From Quillaja saponaria (lineage: Eukaryota; Streptophyta; Magnoliopsida; Fabales; Quillajaceae): DNA of 64,000 bases. The DNA lies in contig CM055607.1 of the NCBI GenBank assembly GCA_029379385.1, forward strand, positions 10,044,001 through 10,108,000, written 5' to 3'. Positions 24,254-37,044 of the stretch are shown here, piece after piece. The position numbers were made by a program, and so were the translations under genes. Position 1 is the stretch's first letter; each line of letters begins with the position of its first letter. The notes under the pieces are model-generated. The model was not told where the DNA came from and made no database searches. It saw only the letters and a program-made list of their open reading frames with translations.

Positions 24254-27200
24254 CTTCCGTGTCTGTCCATATCAGTATTACAAACTTAAGAATAAGAAAT
24301 TCCATTTTGAAACAAAGATTAGCAAGAGATTTTACCTAAGTTTTGGTATCCAAATCTATAACTTGCAAAGTATCAACTGTACCAACAAGATATGGACAAA
24401 AGCCCATTAAGGAGATCATTGGATCTAACCCGAACATAATCCATTAACTCACAAGCTATAATGTGATTACAGGCATTTTACACTACTTGATTAAAAAGTA
24501 AAGAGAAATCTTCAAACCAAAAAAATGAAGGCAGAGCGTCAATAACAGCAATGTGTATTCAAAATGACTATTTGGCTTCCTTTTTGTTCCTTTTCTGCAT
24601 GGGGGAGGGATTCTGTTCGCTTATGTTCCAGCAAGCATACACATACAAAAATCACTTTTGCAGCCACAGGTTCGGATTAGCCTCTCTCCACCAATCATGT
24701 AACTTTACATCACATACTAACCAACAATAAAAATCAACAAGCTAATGGAAGGAAATAAACAAGAATGAAACGGAAAGTAAACTAATGTGGGCATCTGAAG
24801 TTTGAGATATCCAGAACTAAATATGCTGCTTTGGTGTCAGTCTCATCTCTGTGTTTATAGAACACCTAGCATCAGAATCCACTTCGAAAGCTGGTGTAAC
24901 CCAATGGTGAATGCATAGCACATGAGAGGGTGTGAGTGTGCAAATGCAGGTCTCCATCTATCTGTCATCTGGGGGGAAACGATGAAGAAGAAATTTTTGG
25001 TAATATCTTTACCAGCTGAACACACTACTGTAAAGTACATTCCAGAGATAATTCCTTTTAAATTTTCAAATACCGTGTTATTAACTAACATCCATGTGAT
25101 TCATTATATTTTTGAGACTCAAACATCAAAGTACAAGTCCTTAACTTTTTCTGACTCGCAATTTTGTGTGTTTCAAATAATTCATTAAATATATTATTTA
25201 GTCTGACCTGGGACTTTCAGGCTATGCAGCAATGGCAATAAATCTCCATTTGGGCTGTCAGATCAACATGATACAAAAAGATCAAACTGACATGAATCAG
25301 CCCAAGTATGTCTGCATAAGGCACTTACACTACTATTCACACACAATTGCCACTGGACGATGAAATTAAACAAAACAACAACATAAACCATAAAAGATAC
25401 ATTTAGGGCTTACTAACACTTGAGTGAATGATCCTTTACGCAACCATGGTCTGAAGCCAATTATCAACTCAACTCAACTAAGCCTTAAATCCCAAACTAG
25501 TTGGGGTCGGCTATATGAATCTTTTTCCTTCATTCGCATCGATCCGAGACAATATTTTCAGTAATACCTAGAGCAGTTATATCTTTCTCGATGACTACCT
25601 CTCATGTAAGTTTCGGTCTCCTCTTACCACGTCTAACACTTGAAACCTATACCAAGTCACCTTTCTTAACTACTGCGTCTATTGTCCGACGTTAGATATA
25701 TTGAAACCAACGTAGGCGATTCCCCCTCATTTTTTCTTCAATAGGTGCTACTTCCACCTATTTTATCCTTATTCTATCCTTTCTTGTATGTACGATCATC
25801 TATCTCAACATTCTTATTTCTGCTATCCCCATCTTATGCGAGTGTTGCTTTTTAACTGCCCAACATTCAGTACCATACAGCATAGCTAGTCCCACATGTG
25901 AAATAAAACAGTGTTACCATACAGCATTTTCCTTTCAATCTATTCGAGATTTTAGGATAAAATAAAACTCCCAAAGCAGAATGTAGATGAGGCTTAGCAG
26001 AATAATCCCACATGTGAAATGCACAAGCAGCCTAGTGCATCCTTACTAAATATTTAGAAGATTATAGATTTTCATACAAACCTAGGCCTTGGCTAAGGTA
26101 GTATTAAACAGTGTTAAAGAATGTCTTAACTTCATATATTGCAGAGAGAGTAAAATTTGCAAAACCTGCAGGAGCAGAAGTTCATGCCCAAAGAGAAGAA
26201 TTGAATCTGTCTTTACTCACATGCAAAGACACAAACATCGTTTTGCATATATGTCTAAATTGAATTCTATTAAACGCCAATGATATCCAAGAACAAGGTT
26301 GAACTAATATGCAGTACGCCACAATTACTGATAAAAAATCAATTGGTCCTAAGAAGAATTATACCTCTACGGAAGCAAATACACTATCAATATTAATATA
26401 AGTAGGACAAAAACATGTCAATAATCATATAGCAAGTACACACACAAAACAGAAAATGTACCAGAAATATTTAGACTTAATATAAACAAACCAAACCAAT
26501 GAACTACAAGTCACACCAGCATATGTAAAACAATTAATGTATGAATTACAGAAGAAAAAAGAATCACAACACCAAAATCCAAAATACATAGAGCTCCCAA
26601 GTCAAAGTGGTACATGCCAAATAAACTAGACAACTGATTGTTCCAATCTTTGGACTACACCTGCTTAAAATCTAACATAAAAATGGCTCATGTTCCCAAA
26701 AATATCCAAACTACCTCTAGCGGCTCAGATGATGCCCTAATGCGAGGAAGTTTCAATAACAATAGGAGATCTTCCAGCTCATTTTCTCACCGAGCTTCAG
26801 AGAACTGCTAACGAATACTTTATGATCTATACACCTAAATGAGGCAAATATACTACTTTCTACAGATTCCGCCAATGAATGAAATTCAAAGAACAGAGAT
26901 AAATGTGTAGAAAGGAGAAAACCCAAAACAGATAAAACCCAGCTTGGGTCTCTCCAAATGAAAAGGTAGTGAAAGATTAGAATATCCCAAAATGAACTCT
27001 AATACATCTACCAGTCAAAAGAAACCTCTCCATCTAATTTAACCAAAAACTCAGATAACCAAGAAAGAAGAATCAGCTATATTTATCCAATACCTTTAAA
27101 CATAGCCTGCCCAATATCTCTAAAGAAAAACAATTAGTGAAGAAAAAAAAAAATAAACTCAATAATTTTGACTTATTTGAGCCGTTAATATGAAATCTAC

Positions 27201-27960
27201 CAGCAAATTTGACTAAGCCTCGAACCCATCTGCACAAAATACATCTAATTTAGAAGCATGTATATTTAGTCATATATGTCATCCCCAAATTTAGGCGAGG
27301 GGGTTCAAATAAGAGAAAAAAACAGCAAAATTAGCAAAGATTTCCTAAATTTAGATCAACCAACCCCGCGAACGTAATCTATCAACCACAGCACGGAGTA
27401 CTCAACACAAGATAAATATATTGAAAAAGAAAAAAAAAAAAAAAAAAAAAAAACAAAGAAAGAAAAGAAAGAAGCACACCGTTCAATTACAAACAATGAA
27501 ACATTAGATATCTGCAGACTGCAAGATGGAAATAAGTAGAAAACTAAACTGGGTATCTAAGAAAAATTGCAAGAGTGAGAGATCAAATTCCCACAAAGTA
27601 TTAAAAAGAGAAAGCTTTAAGAGGACGAACCCCGTAATTAGTTCCAAGGATTTGGAACTGCTTTGCTTTGTATCTGGCCTCAACGGCTCTCTTTTTTCTC
27701 AAGTAATCCCCCGTCTTGACTCTTTGTTGTCTTCTTCTCCTTCTATCACACACAGTCTCTCCCTCTCTCTGGGTATGCTTTCTTTTTGGTTCTTTCAGCT
27801 TTTGAGTTTGAATTTTGAAACCTCAGTGGTTGTTGGGGAAAGGAAATTGGCCTTTGCTTCGCAGTGATACGTGAAGTATGTGCAAACAACTGAGACAGTG
27901 AGACGAAGCAAGAGAAACGGGACTTGGGTGAGACTGTGATTGCTGAGGTCATTAGGGAGC
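24254..27960 (-). promoter_or_regulatory. Upstream region of the DUF789 gene (promoter / possible 5' UTR intron)
   Basis: No coding ORF is credible over this 3.7 kb. On the minus strand a CT/GA-rich segment at about 27690-27900 resembles a plant transcription-start or 5' UTR exon, which would imply a long 5' UTR intron reaching to about 24260, but I could not fix the splice sites. The stretch also holds a LINE fragment (25466-25905) and a run of 24 A at 27430-27453. Whether it is one leader intron or plain intergenic DNA is undecided. Confidence 0.3.
25466..25905 (-). mobile_element. 3' fragment of an RTE-clade LINE
   Basis: On the minus strand the sequence decodes, with many stops, to the C-terminal tail of RTE reverse transcriptases: a CWA-like start, then an IAEIRMLR-type block, VAPIEEKMR and NRLRWF. 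It ends in the widespread plant RTE 3' end (GCCGACCCCAACTAGTTTGG on the minus strand) and a short TTGAG repeat tail. Only about 440 bp remain, as expected for a 5'-truncated LINE insertion. The identification rests on the remembered RTE tail signature. Confidence 0.8.
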
Positions 27961-30900
27961 AGGTTTGTCATTTGACAAGATGTAACATTTATTGTAATAT
28001 TAGAGCATAACTTTTTATTTAAAAATCTAATTAATTTTGATTTCAGTTATATTAATTTATATAATATTTTATTAAATGTTTACGTCGAGTATTTGAGGAA
28101 TACTTGGTAATTTAATAAATAATTGTTTTAATATTTTTACGATAATAAATCGTAATTGTAATTTTATTTACAAAAAAACAATATTAACTTTAAAAACTTT
28201 TTTTTATCATTATTATTAATAAATTAACAGAAATTCAAATAATCCATTACTCCGATAACTATTTCAAGCAGATTAATACTGTGCCAATTGTTCAAAAGCT
28301 TCCCCTCAAAACCATTTCGGAATTGTTTTATCTCATCCTAACAAGTGTTCTTTTAAATTGTCAAAATTTGTTAAATTTTTATAAATATCTTACTTAAAGA
28401 CACTTATTTAAAAATATTTTTCTTAATGAATACTCAAATGATTTATTCATGTGCCATATATATTTTTATTATATCTAAAATATGCTATAAATTATTGATT
28501 ATATAATACTAAATTATTACTGACCATGACAATTTCTTCTAAATAAAAAATTATTTTTAAAAGACTTTCTAGTCAAAATTATTAATTATCTACTAATATT
28601 TTTTCTAAAGATACTTAGTAATAAATATAAGTTTTGATTTTCTTTCAAATAACAACTTATAAATTAAATAGATAAATTTTGGTCATTGATGACAATAAAT
28701 ACTATAAAGACTTCATTTATTGTCCCTATTTGATTTAGTTTTTAAATAATTTTTCAATTTAAATTTTTTTACAAAGTTGCTTGATAATAGAGATTTTATT
28801 TTTTAAGCTTTACGAAAAAGCATTTTTGGACATATAGAATCGTAAATACTGCTAAAAGTGGAATTAGAAAAATAAGTTTTTTTTAAAATAGAAAACAAAA
28901 TAAGCTCGAGTGAATTTTAAAAATGATTTTATTTAGACAAACATAAACATAATATTTGTCAAAATGATATTTTTAATAATTTGAATACTCTATATTTTTT
29001 TTAAAATGAAATCAAATATTTTTTTTTTATATATCTCAATGCTTTTAACTTTAACTCATCCAAACACTTTTTTTGCTTTTTATAAAGCCTTCTCTAAATA
29101 GATATACTTGAAAACTATTTTTACACACATTTTAATTATATTGATTTTTCTAACAAGTGCTCTAAAAACACAGATTAGCTGAAATAAATATGGTTTTTGA
29201 AAATTAAAATTTTCAAAATGTAACTATTTATACATTAAATAATACTGAAATCATAATCAACAATCATAATAGATTTTATAAAATTAAACTTCTATTTAGA
29301 CAATCTTAATATTTGTTCTTAGAACATTTAGAAAATTTCATATTATATTAAAAAGTAATTTAGAGATACCAATTAGAAATACTCTTTAATTTAAGGGAAT
29401 AAAACACTTTATGATATCTCTTACCCCTTCATGATTTAAATATGTAATAGAGGGTAGGTTTAAGAGAAGAGATTGGATCTCTTTGGTTAAGTTGTGTGTA
29501 GAAGTATTTTTCAAGTAAAGTTCTTTAAAAAATATTGTATAAAAAATTAAAAATATATTTGGATGAGTTTAAATAAAAGCAATGTCAGATATAAAAAAAT
29601 CAATTGATTTTATTTTTTCAAAAAAGATACTAAGTATTAAAATTACTCAAAATATCATTTTGACAAATATTATAATATAATTTGTATAAATTTATTGAAA
29701 TTCATTTAAGTTCTCTTGTTTTCTATTTGTAAAAGTTTTTTTTTCTTTTCTAGCTTCATCTTTTAAGACTATAAAAGCTCAAAATACTTTTCCATAAAGC
29801 TTAAAACATAAAAGTTTTATTACCAAACAGATTTGTAGAAAAACTTAAACCCAAGAACTATTTTAAAAACTAAACCAAACAAGAGCATCTTCTGATTTTA
29901 TTTGGGAATTATAAATACACTTGCATGTATGAGAGTATATTTATAAACATGCATAGTTTAAATTGCACAATTAAAAATTATTTTACATTTCTCTATTAAA
30001 TAAGTGTTAAAATCTCTAGAAAAAGTTTTATTTTGTTTTTTTGATAAGTCTAATAATATTATATTAACCATTGAAATATCATTAAAAAATTACTTAATAA
30101 TAAATTATAAGTTCCCTATTTAATCAGTTGTGTCTCTTTTTTTAAAATTTGTAAATTGTAATTGGAGTCTCCATTTTGTTTCTCATCTCTTATTTATTTG
30201 TAGCTAGATTAGATTGAAGGAGATACTTTGACTTTTAGTCAATTTAAGTGAGCAATCTTTCTATATTGTGGTATTTAATGGACATATCAAGAATATAGGA
30301 AATAGTGGTAGGTCTATTCTTGCCCTTGCTCCCTCTCCACCAAAAGAAGAACAAAATAGAGAGAGAGATGGGAGTTGGCTTGGTTTGTGCAAGGGTTTGG
30401 TACACGAACAGTTTGTCCTTGGTTGCATCAACTCATTTGTCATTGTTAGTATCATTTTGGACCCCCATCAAAAGTTTTCCTTTTAGAACTTGGGTCCCAC
30501 ATTGAAATATTGTGTGGTTGGACCAGTGAATATTAAGTAGGTAACAGGGCGCGTGGGTACGACTTCCTATAACACCGGTTCTTTTGGAGGTTAGGTGAGA
30601 TTATTGAGATTACCCTTTGTTTCAAATATAATATACAATAATAAAATAATTAATATTTAATACATAGATAATATATTTTATTTTTATTACAAAGAGTAAA
30701 GAGTGCATGCATCACTAATCTATTATCTATTACAAATATTTATAAAATGTTCAAATCTTGGATTATTTTTTAAAAAAGTCAATAATCATTTTTTTTTTTT
30801 TTAGACTCGAACTAAATTAAATTTACACTCAAAAAATTTATAAATATTTGTGAAAAATCTGAAAAGAAATTAATAATAATCCTTAAGAAAATATATTAAA

Positions 30901-33275
30901 AAAATAAATAGTTTACGAGAATATGCTTATGGATTGGTAATTAAATTTGTTCAATTTAAGACAATTTTTTTTTCTGTTTCTGTAATGTCATAAATTCGAG
31001 CTCATAAAAAAAATACTTGTAGAGAGGGACAGTCATAATCTCCAAATGAGATTAGATTCATATCTAATGGGTGTAGGAATACTCGTGAGAAATTAAAAAA
31101 TAAATAAATTATATATACACATATATGATCTTACATTTAATTCATAAAAGAGTTTGTGTAAATTCTAAGAAAATAAGAGAGATTAATGTAACTTAACGCA
31201 TTTAAGTCCACAGTAGGATGATCATAAAATCCACTTTTTTTATCTATTAAAATTTAAAATTTAAAATTGTACTTGCACCATTTTTGGATCGATCATTATC
31301 ACCGTCATTGATAGTTGATACCCAGGATCATTTTTGGACGCTTCTCATTTGGATATACCAGTTTATAATCTTTTGGTATATGGTATCTGTATTTTACATA
31401 GAGCATGCACCCTGTGGCATATTCCTATTTACATTTTATTTCTTAATTGCAAGCTCATTTACATCTATTTGGTGAAGCACTGGAGATGCCTAGTGCAAAA
31501 TGACAAACATATTTTAGCCTATCCAATCTGCTTCTAATCATAAAAAACTGACTAGTGGAGAAACCAAAACAGAGGTTTTGTTATTCATATTTGCTTCTAC
31601 GCCAGATCATAGGCTAGGCATACGATACTTTGACTCCTCTACTAAGCAGTTAGCTTGATGCATGCTTTTAACAAAGCACTCATATATTAATATGTGTGAG
31701 CCAAGTAGTAGATATTGAAACGGAATTCCATAGAGAAAAAAGCATTTTCAATTTCTCAAGATAATGCACTTGATTTTAGTCATGAAAGTCGACTGCAGAT
31801 GACTTTGTTCATGAGGTGAAGAAGCAGCTCTAGTTCTTTGCTGCAGGGCCACTTGTGTTATTTGTCAACTTGCTATTATTTTGGTTGCAAATAATCACAC
31901 TCATGTTTACTGGTCATCCTGGAGAGCTATATATATAGATATATACCTCTTGCTGGTGCTTCCATGGCCACTTCCTTCGCGTACGTCATTGGTTTCAGCT
32001 TGTTGGTAATTAAGATGGCTTCCTCGCATCATTGTTCACATTAGTTGACAAAGAACTCTAGTTTGAGTTAATTTTTCATTGTTGAGGATATAACAAACAC
32101 TGGCTGAGATTACAAGTTACTTCATTGCTTTCACTTTTATCTAACATTACTCATAAAGAACTTCTTATTCTATATGTCTTGGTGATGTAAATCTGTTCAT
32201 GTTAGGAGTCTTCTTGTTTAAAAGCTTTAATAGCTTCATACTTCACCTCAGCAGTATGTTTTCTCTTTAAAAAGCACTGTTTCTGAGAGTTCAAATGCAA
32301 ATCTCTCCATCATATACCAATTTCTGAGGCTAAATGCCAGCTCAAAACACTAGTACGTGGGTCCTCTTACAATATCAAAATTCCCGGAATGAAAAGGGTT
32401 CTCAAGAACTGCCTATGTAACCTATACTTAACTGTCTTAAATAGTAAGACTGCAAGTCTGCAAGAGGATGTGGGTGGCAAAAGATTGGGGGTTTTATTAA
32501 CCCTGGAGCATATTATTTTCAGGGAATTTCTAATTCTGTCTTGTTAGCTGTTGTCCACCATGGAAATTTGTACCGTTTGCTTTTAGGTGCAGAAAGCTAA
32601 CAGAATGTCCAAGAACACAATAGAAGGTGATGGATTACGTTGAAGCTTAGTCCAATGAAAATATTCTCCAGAGACAAACCTGTATTATTAGGAAGAAAAA
32701 AAAGATGTTGAAAAGACATGTTGATTCTTGTATATAAAATAAAATGTTCATTTTGAAATGAATATATTCTAAGTCATTGTCGATCATAACTCATTCTTAA
32801 GGCATGCTAAACGATCAAGAGTTTGATCTTTACACAACACCCATTTTCAAGGTAAAAAGAGAATCGTATTTTTCACGTTGACAAAGGTATTGTACGTATA
32901 GACCATGATGTGATAGAAATAACAAGGAATTTGACTTCCAAATTAAGTCAAACAGATTCCTTGTTTGCGTATAGAAACAATGTTTGTTTTTGGATATGAT
33001 TTCTCTTTTAAGTTGTTCTAAAACAAGTTTGGGATGAGTTGGAACTTGATGCAAATTGAAGACTTCAAAAACAATGCACCACATTTGGACTGATCACTAA
33101 GCAGTTGATTTTTGGCAATTGTATTGATCGTACTATTATATTAACTGTTAACTGAATCCATAGATCAGAATAGATCCAGACAATACTCACTGGTTTACTA
33201 TAAACATATGCACTTCAGCTCTCATTTATGGAAGTAAGCAAAGATTATGACCATATGCTCAGTTCTTGTTAAACA
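27961..33275. other. Gene-free AT-rich intergenic region
   Basis: 5.3 kb with no ORF that looks like a protein. It contains the large inverted repeat listed separately (28722-29890), several poly-A/T runs and otherwise unremarkable AT-rich DNA. Short ORFs near 30268-30505 and 31284-31537 have no recognisable content. The last few hundred bases would be the promoter of the Kunitz pseudogene. Confidence 0.5.
28722..29890. repeat. Large imperfect inverted repeat (foldback element, arms about 410 bp)
   Basis: The segment 28722-29140 reappears as its reverse complement at about 29486-29890. Matching landmarks include GTTTGGATGAG (reverse complement at about 29056-29066, forward at about 29558), AATATCATTTTGACAAATAT, and TAAAGCTTAAAA. 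The outer ends both read like AAACTAAAYCAAAYA (left arm as its complement), a terminal motif of the TTTGGTTTAG kind common in hAT-type MITEs. A unique spacer of about 345 bp separates the arms. It could be one foldback transposon or two copies of one MITE inserted head to head. Arms were matched by eye and diverge through many small indels. Confidence 0.75.
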
Positions 33276-33912
33276 ATGGAGAAGCCTACATTGCTAGCAA
33301 TTTTTATTCTTTTCTTCTTTGTTTTCACAACAAAACCATTGCTTGTAGAAGCTGCAGAAGAACCTGAACCTGTGCGTGACCCAAACGGAAACTATCTCCG
33401 AAATGGTAACAATTACTATATTTTGTCAGTTGACACTTGACACTAGCACAGGTGTTGTGGATTCATGACTTCATTCTTGCTAGTACTAGAAACAAAACTT
33501 GCCCACTTGATGTAATTCTCCAGGACTTGTACAAAGGATTGGCATTTGCATTTACACCTGCTAACTTTAAAAATGTTGTCCGAGTCTCCACTGATCAAAA
33601 CCTTGAGCTCACAAATTCGAACTGTTTGTGCACCATCCTCCACCACGTTGTGGAAGCTTGACGAGTTTGATGAATTACAGGACAGTGGTTCGTGACTAAT
33701 GTTGGTGTTAAGGCAACCCAGGTCCTGAAACGATCAGTACTTGGTTTAAGATTGAGAAATATGAGGGAAGCGGAGACTATTATAAGCTTGTTTGTCCAAT
33801 TGCGTGCAGTACCTGCAAGGTTTTGTGCAGGGACGTTGGGATTTATTTTGAGGATAGGATAATGAGTCTGGCCCGAGCTATGCCACTAGGCCTTAAGATT
33901 CATCCCTGCTAG
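33276..33912 (+). pseudogene. Kunitz-type (miraculin-like) protease inhibitor pseudogene
   Basis: The ATG at 33276 starts a hydrophobic signal peptide (LLAIFILFFFVFTTKPL), followed by the family opening VRDPNGNYLRNGNNYYIL, then a stop at 33438-33440. Later pieces lie in other frames. NFKNVVRVSTDQNLEL (about 33563-33610) is the conserved mid-region, and GNPGPETISTWFKIEKYEG followed by a Cys-rich stretch (KLVCPIACSTCKVLCRDVGI) ends at a stop at 33910-33912. The glycine-rich segment between the opening and CPLDV is missing, and at least three frame changes are needed. Kunitz inhibitors are single-exon secreted defence proteins, which this intronless remnant fits. No intact relative is in the window. 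Confidence 0.88.
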
Positions 33913-34415
33913 TTGCTCATCAGACTTCAGAGGATGAATTGGATTGTTATCAGAAGCATCCAATTAAGCTTCTTTAGAAAGTTTTATTTTCTCTAGTGTG
34001 ATTTACGTTAGCCTATGCTTTACTAAGTTACCGAGGGTGGTTTTGAAAATTAAAAGGTCCCGCTATTTGTCACGAGGTAATAAAGTAGGGTGTGTAAGTG
34101 TTAGTTTTGAGCAGGTCCTCACCAAGAATCACACTTGATATGCAATAACAGTATATTTAAAAACCAGTAGGACAGGCACACCAACAGTTACTGTTACAGT
34201 ACATTATAAAGTTTTGGGACACCACCCAACTTAGTTCAATATCCAATATCAACTCTGAATTGCATTAGCTACCATGCCAAAGTTCTGGTATTAGAGAAAG
34301 ATTTCTTAAACTACACATGATACGAGCAACAACCAAACACAACGCAACTGCTTTGTGATTCGTTCTGATAATTCATCAGCAACAGCAACCATGTGTCCAA
34401 TCTTCACAGTTCTCC
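33913..34415. other. Spacer between Kunitz pseudogene and NRPB12
   Basis: The 503 bp should contain the 3' UTR of NRPB12 on the minus strand. No ORF or repeat is visible. Confidence 0.5.
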
Positions 34416-36244
34416 TCAACGTGCCTCGTACTGAACAACTGCAGAAACAAGTAACTTCTTTAAGCATCAAGCATATAAGTTATAATAATTATAAAAAGCA
34501 AAGTCCCTCCCAATGAACATAAGCGATTGAATGAGAAGTAACCATCATATAGGTAAAAGATCCTGCTTCATGATGAGATACTCATCCCATCAAACTTTGT
34601 GACTCAACTTTCATATCATATTAAATGCATAACAAAGGGAAACTTGATGAAAGTACCAGAGTCAACATTGAGAGTTCATGCGCTATTTGATAATTAGAAG
34701 CTAAAATTAGATTTTTCATTTTCTTTTCGCACAAAATTCGACAGTGAACAATAAGTGGTAAATACGGTGTTTACAAGAGGCAAGAAAGAAAGCTCAATGG
34801 GTCTTCTAGGCTTTTGAACAGTAATCCACCAACAATAAGTCAGCTTGCAGAAGAAAACACAGACACATCCAAACAGGGATATATAACTTACTGCTTAATG
34901 AAAGTATGAAGCTTGATATAGAAAACACACAAATGATTCCTTTATCCAAAAGCTAGATGTGTAAAACTACATCTAAAAAGGCTTGCAGCAGAGGAGAAAA
35001 ATCCATCAGGTTAAAGGCCTACCAAGATTATAAAGTTCACATTTAGTTTAGGCCTAAGAATCCAGATCAATGTTTTAATATTTGAGGCTTATTTTCTTCC
35101 TGCAGTGCAGCCCAAATTCCAAATAAACTGGGTGCTATGACATGCACATTGATAACAGTGTGTGCTTACACCCACACACAGAGAGAGACCAAAGGATTTG
35201 TCAAATCCAGCAATGGCTCAATCTTTGCTAATGAAAGTATGGTAGTTTCGTACATACACTAAACTATGACAGATAGTTCTCCAGATAGAGAACATAATGT
35301 ACCTTCTCTTAATGTTCCTAACTTCAATTTTCAGGACAACTTTGGTCCATTTTCTCCTTTCTCATGGACAGAACCCTCTGTATATTTTTTACAAATAACA
35401 AGTAAACCATTGAGTGGCAGACTAACAAATAGTAATGCCGCTCATTTGCAAGCAATTATGTATATAACTCCAACTCATATACAGAACTCTGATTAACAGG
35501 ACAGAAGAATATGTTTCTTTATCATCCTTACATAGAGTTTCATTATCTGCTATGAGCAACAACATATACCACACCTCCTCATATCACATCTAACTATCTA
35601 AGCCTCTATATTCAGCTCTATGCTACTCACGCTTGGGAAATATCAACCAGAAAGCTTATATATTATGGCTGTTAATGGGTTGTGTTTATTTATTTTCTCC
35701 AGAGTGGGGTAAGTAAGTTTAAATTCAAAGGTAGTAAATATAACTAAATGGTGAATATATAACAGAGCAGTATAAGTGCTTATGGGGCATTTAACATTCT
35801 CTGCCTTTCACGTTTGCATCTGTATGTGTTTTTAGTTTCTAAATTGCATCTATAATCTTAAAAGGACATCAGAATATGCAATAAGCACACCATAAAGCAA
35901 GCATGGTAAACATTAGAAACAAAAAACAAAGACAAGCCAACTACACAAGACAGTAATATAAATCTAATAGAGCTTACTACGACGGGTGCGTTTCTTATAC
36001 AGAATTCGGTAACCACACTCTCGGCACTGAATGACATCACCTGGCTTTAGAGTATTATCCGTGCCACAATCTACGAACAAAAAATACAAGAAAATTAAAA
36101 TAGCTATTATTTTTCTGGGAGAAAATGCTTAATATTGACTTTAAAAGAATAGGAAAGTCTTCTTTTTCCCGGTAATCAAACGGAAAATTTTGGCGTTAAC
36201 ATACCTCCACAGAGGTAACTAACTGGTTCAGGTTGAGGATCCAT
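34416..36244 (-). CDS. NRPB12: DNA-directed RNA polymerase subunit 12 (RPB12/RPABC4)
   Basis: Small zinc-binding subunit shared by nuclear RNA polymerases, needed for core assembly. Three exons on the minus strand: 36205-36244, 35978-36070 and 34416-34438. They total 156 nt, giving 51 residues, the length of the Arabidopsis protein. The sequence opens [13 protein letters not shown], continues CG...[15 protein letters not shown] with the four zinc-ligand cysteines (two CxxC pairs), then [11 protein letters not shown] and ends IVQYEAR. The last exon holds only 22 coding bases plus one split base and follows a 1.5-kb intron, so an automatic annotation could miss it. No defects are visible; probably a housekeeping, functional gene. 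Confidence 0.96.
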
Positions 36245-36726
36245 GCGTTCAAAAGAGAGAAGCTTCTAGGTTTTGCAGACTCAGAAACAAGGAAGGAAGG
36301 AAGAGCCTCTCGTTACTTTCTTTCAATGACCCTTCTCTGCGTTTGATGTTCTTATTTATAGTGTTTGACAATAAGTCGGTCAAATTAAATTGAAAAGAAC
36401 CCTAGGATCGAATTTCAGGCCCAACACACCGTTTTTGTTTCTGAAGTTTTAGGGTTTATATAGTAATTTACTTGGGCTTAAATGGCCCAGTACTCAAAAA
36501 CCAGCCCTTTCCACCTAAATATTAGTGTCAATGAACTTGAAATAACTTTTCTCGGAAAAAAAAAGAAGGTGGAAGTCTTAGTTTGATTCCAAAAAGGAAA
36601 AATGTGAGATATTTGAACTTACAAAACTATCACGTATTTTTTTAAGTTTGTGCAAGAGGAAAATTTAAGTATAGCTAATACATGAATGTTTCCGTTAAAA
36701 TTTCTTCAATTTATCAAAAGTTAAAT

Positions 36727-36756
36727 AGTCTCTGTCATTTTTCAATGACAGAGACT
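36727..36756. repeat. Perfect 13-bp hairpin followed by a T run
   Basis: AGTCTCTGTCATT, a 4-base loop (TTTC), then its exact complement AATGACAGAGACT, immediately followed by a run of 12 or more T. It resembles a hairpin terminator by shape, but in plant DNA this has no assigned meaning. Confidence 0.85.
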
Positions 36757-36907
36757 TTTTTTTTTTTTAATATTTATATTATTCTAAAATTAATAACACT
36801 CTTAATTTATTTTTATCATATTTCTATATATATAATATATTATAATTTCTTACAAAGTTGCATAGTATTTTTTTTAATTTAGTTTATTTGAAAAAAAAAA
36901 GTAATTT

Positions 36908-37044
36908 AAAAAAAAAAAAAACTCTTCTAATAACTTCTAACCTTTTTTTTTTTTTATCCATCCCAAGAAAAAAAAAACAAATACTCTTCTAATAATTTCT
37001 AACCTTTTTTTTTATCCCAAGAAAAAAAAAAAAACAAATACTCC
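36908..37044. repeat. Short tandem repeat, about 60-bp unit, 2 to 2.5 copies
   Basis: Each unit reads ACTCTTCTAATAAYTTCTAACC, a T run, ATCC...CCCAAG, an A run and CAAAT. Second and third units start near 36982 and 37036, the last being partial. The poly-T and poly-A blocks vary in length. Confidence 0.75.

Noticed and set aside
27526..27867. Plus-strand ORF of 113 codons
   Set aside because: Low-complexity Ser/Leu-rich sequence over a CT-rich stretch on the side of the DUF789 leader; no domain, no splice context.
36727..36770. Bacterial-style intrinsic terminator
   Set aside because: The window is plant nuclear DNA; the hairpin-plus-T shape has no such role there, so it is listed only as a hairpin.
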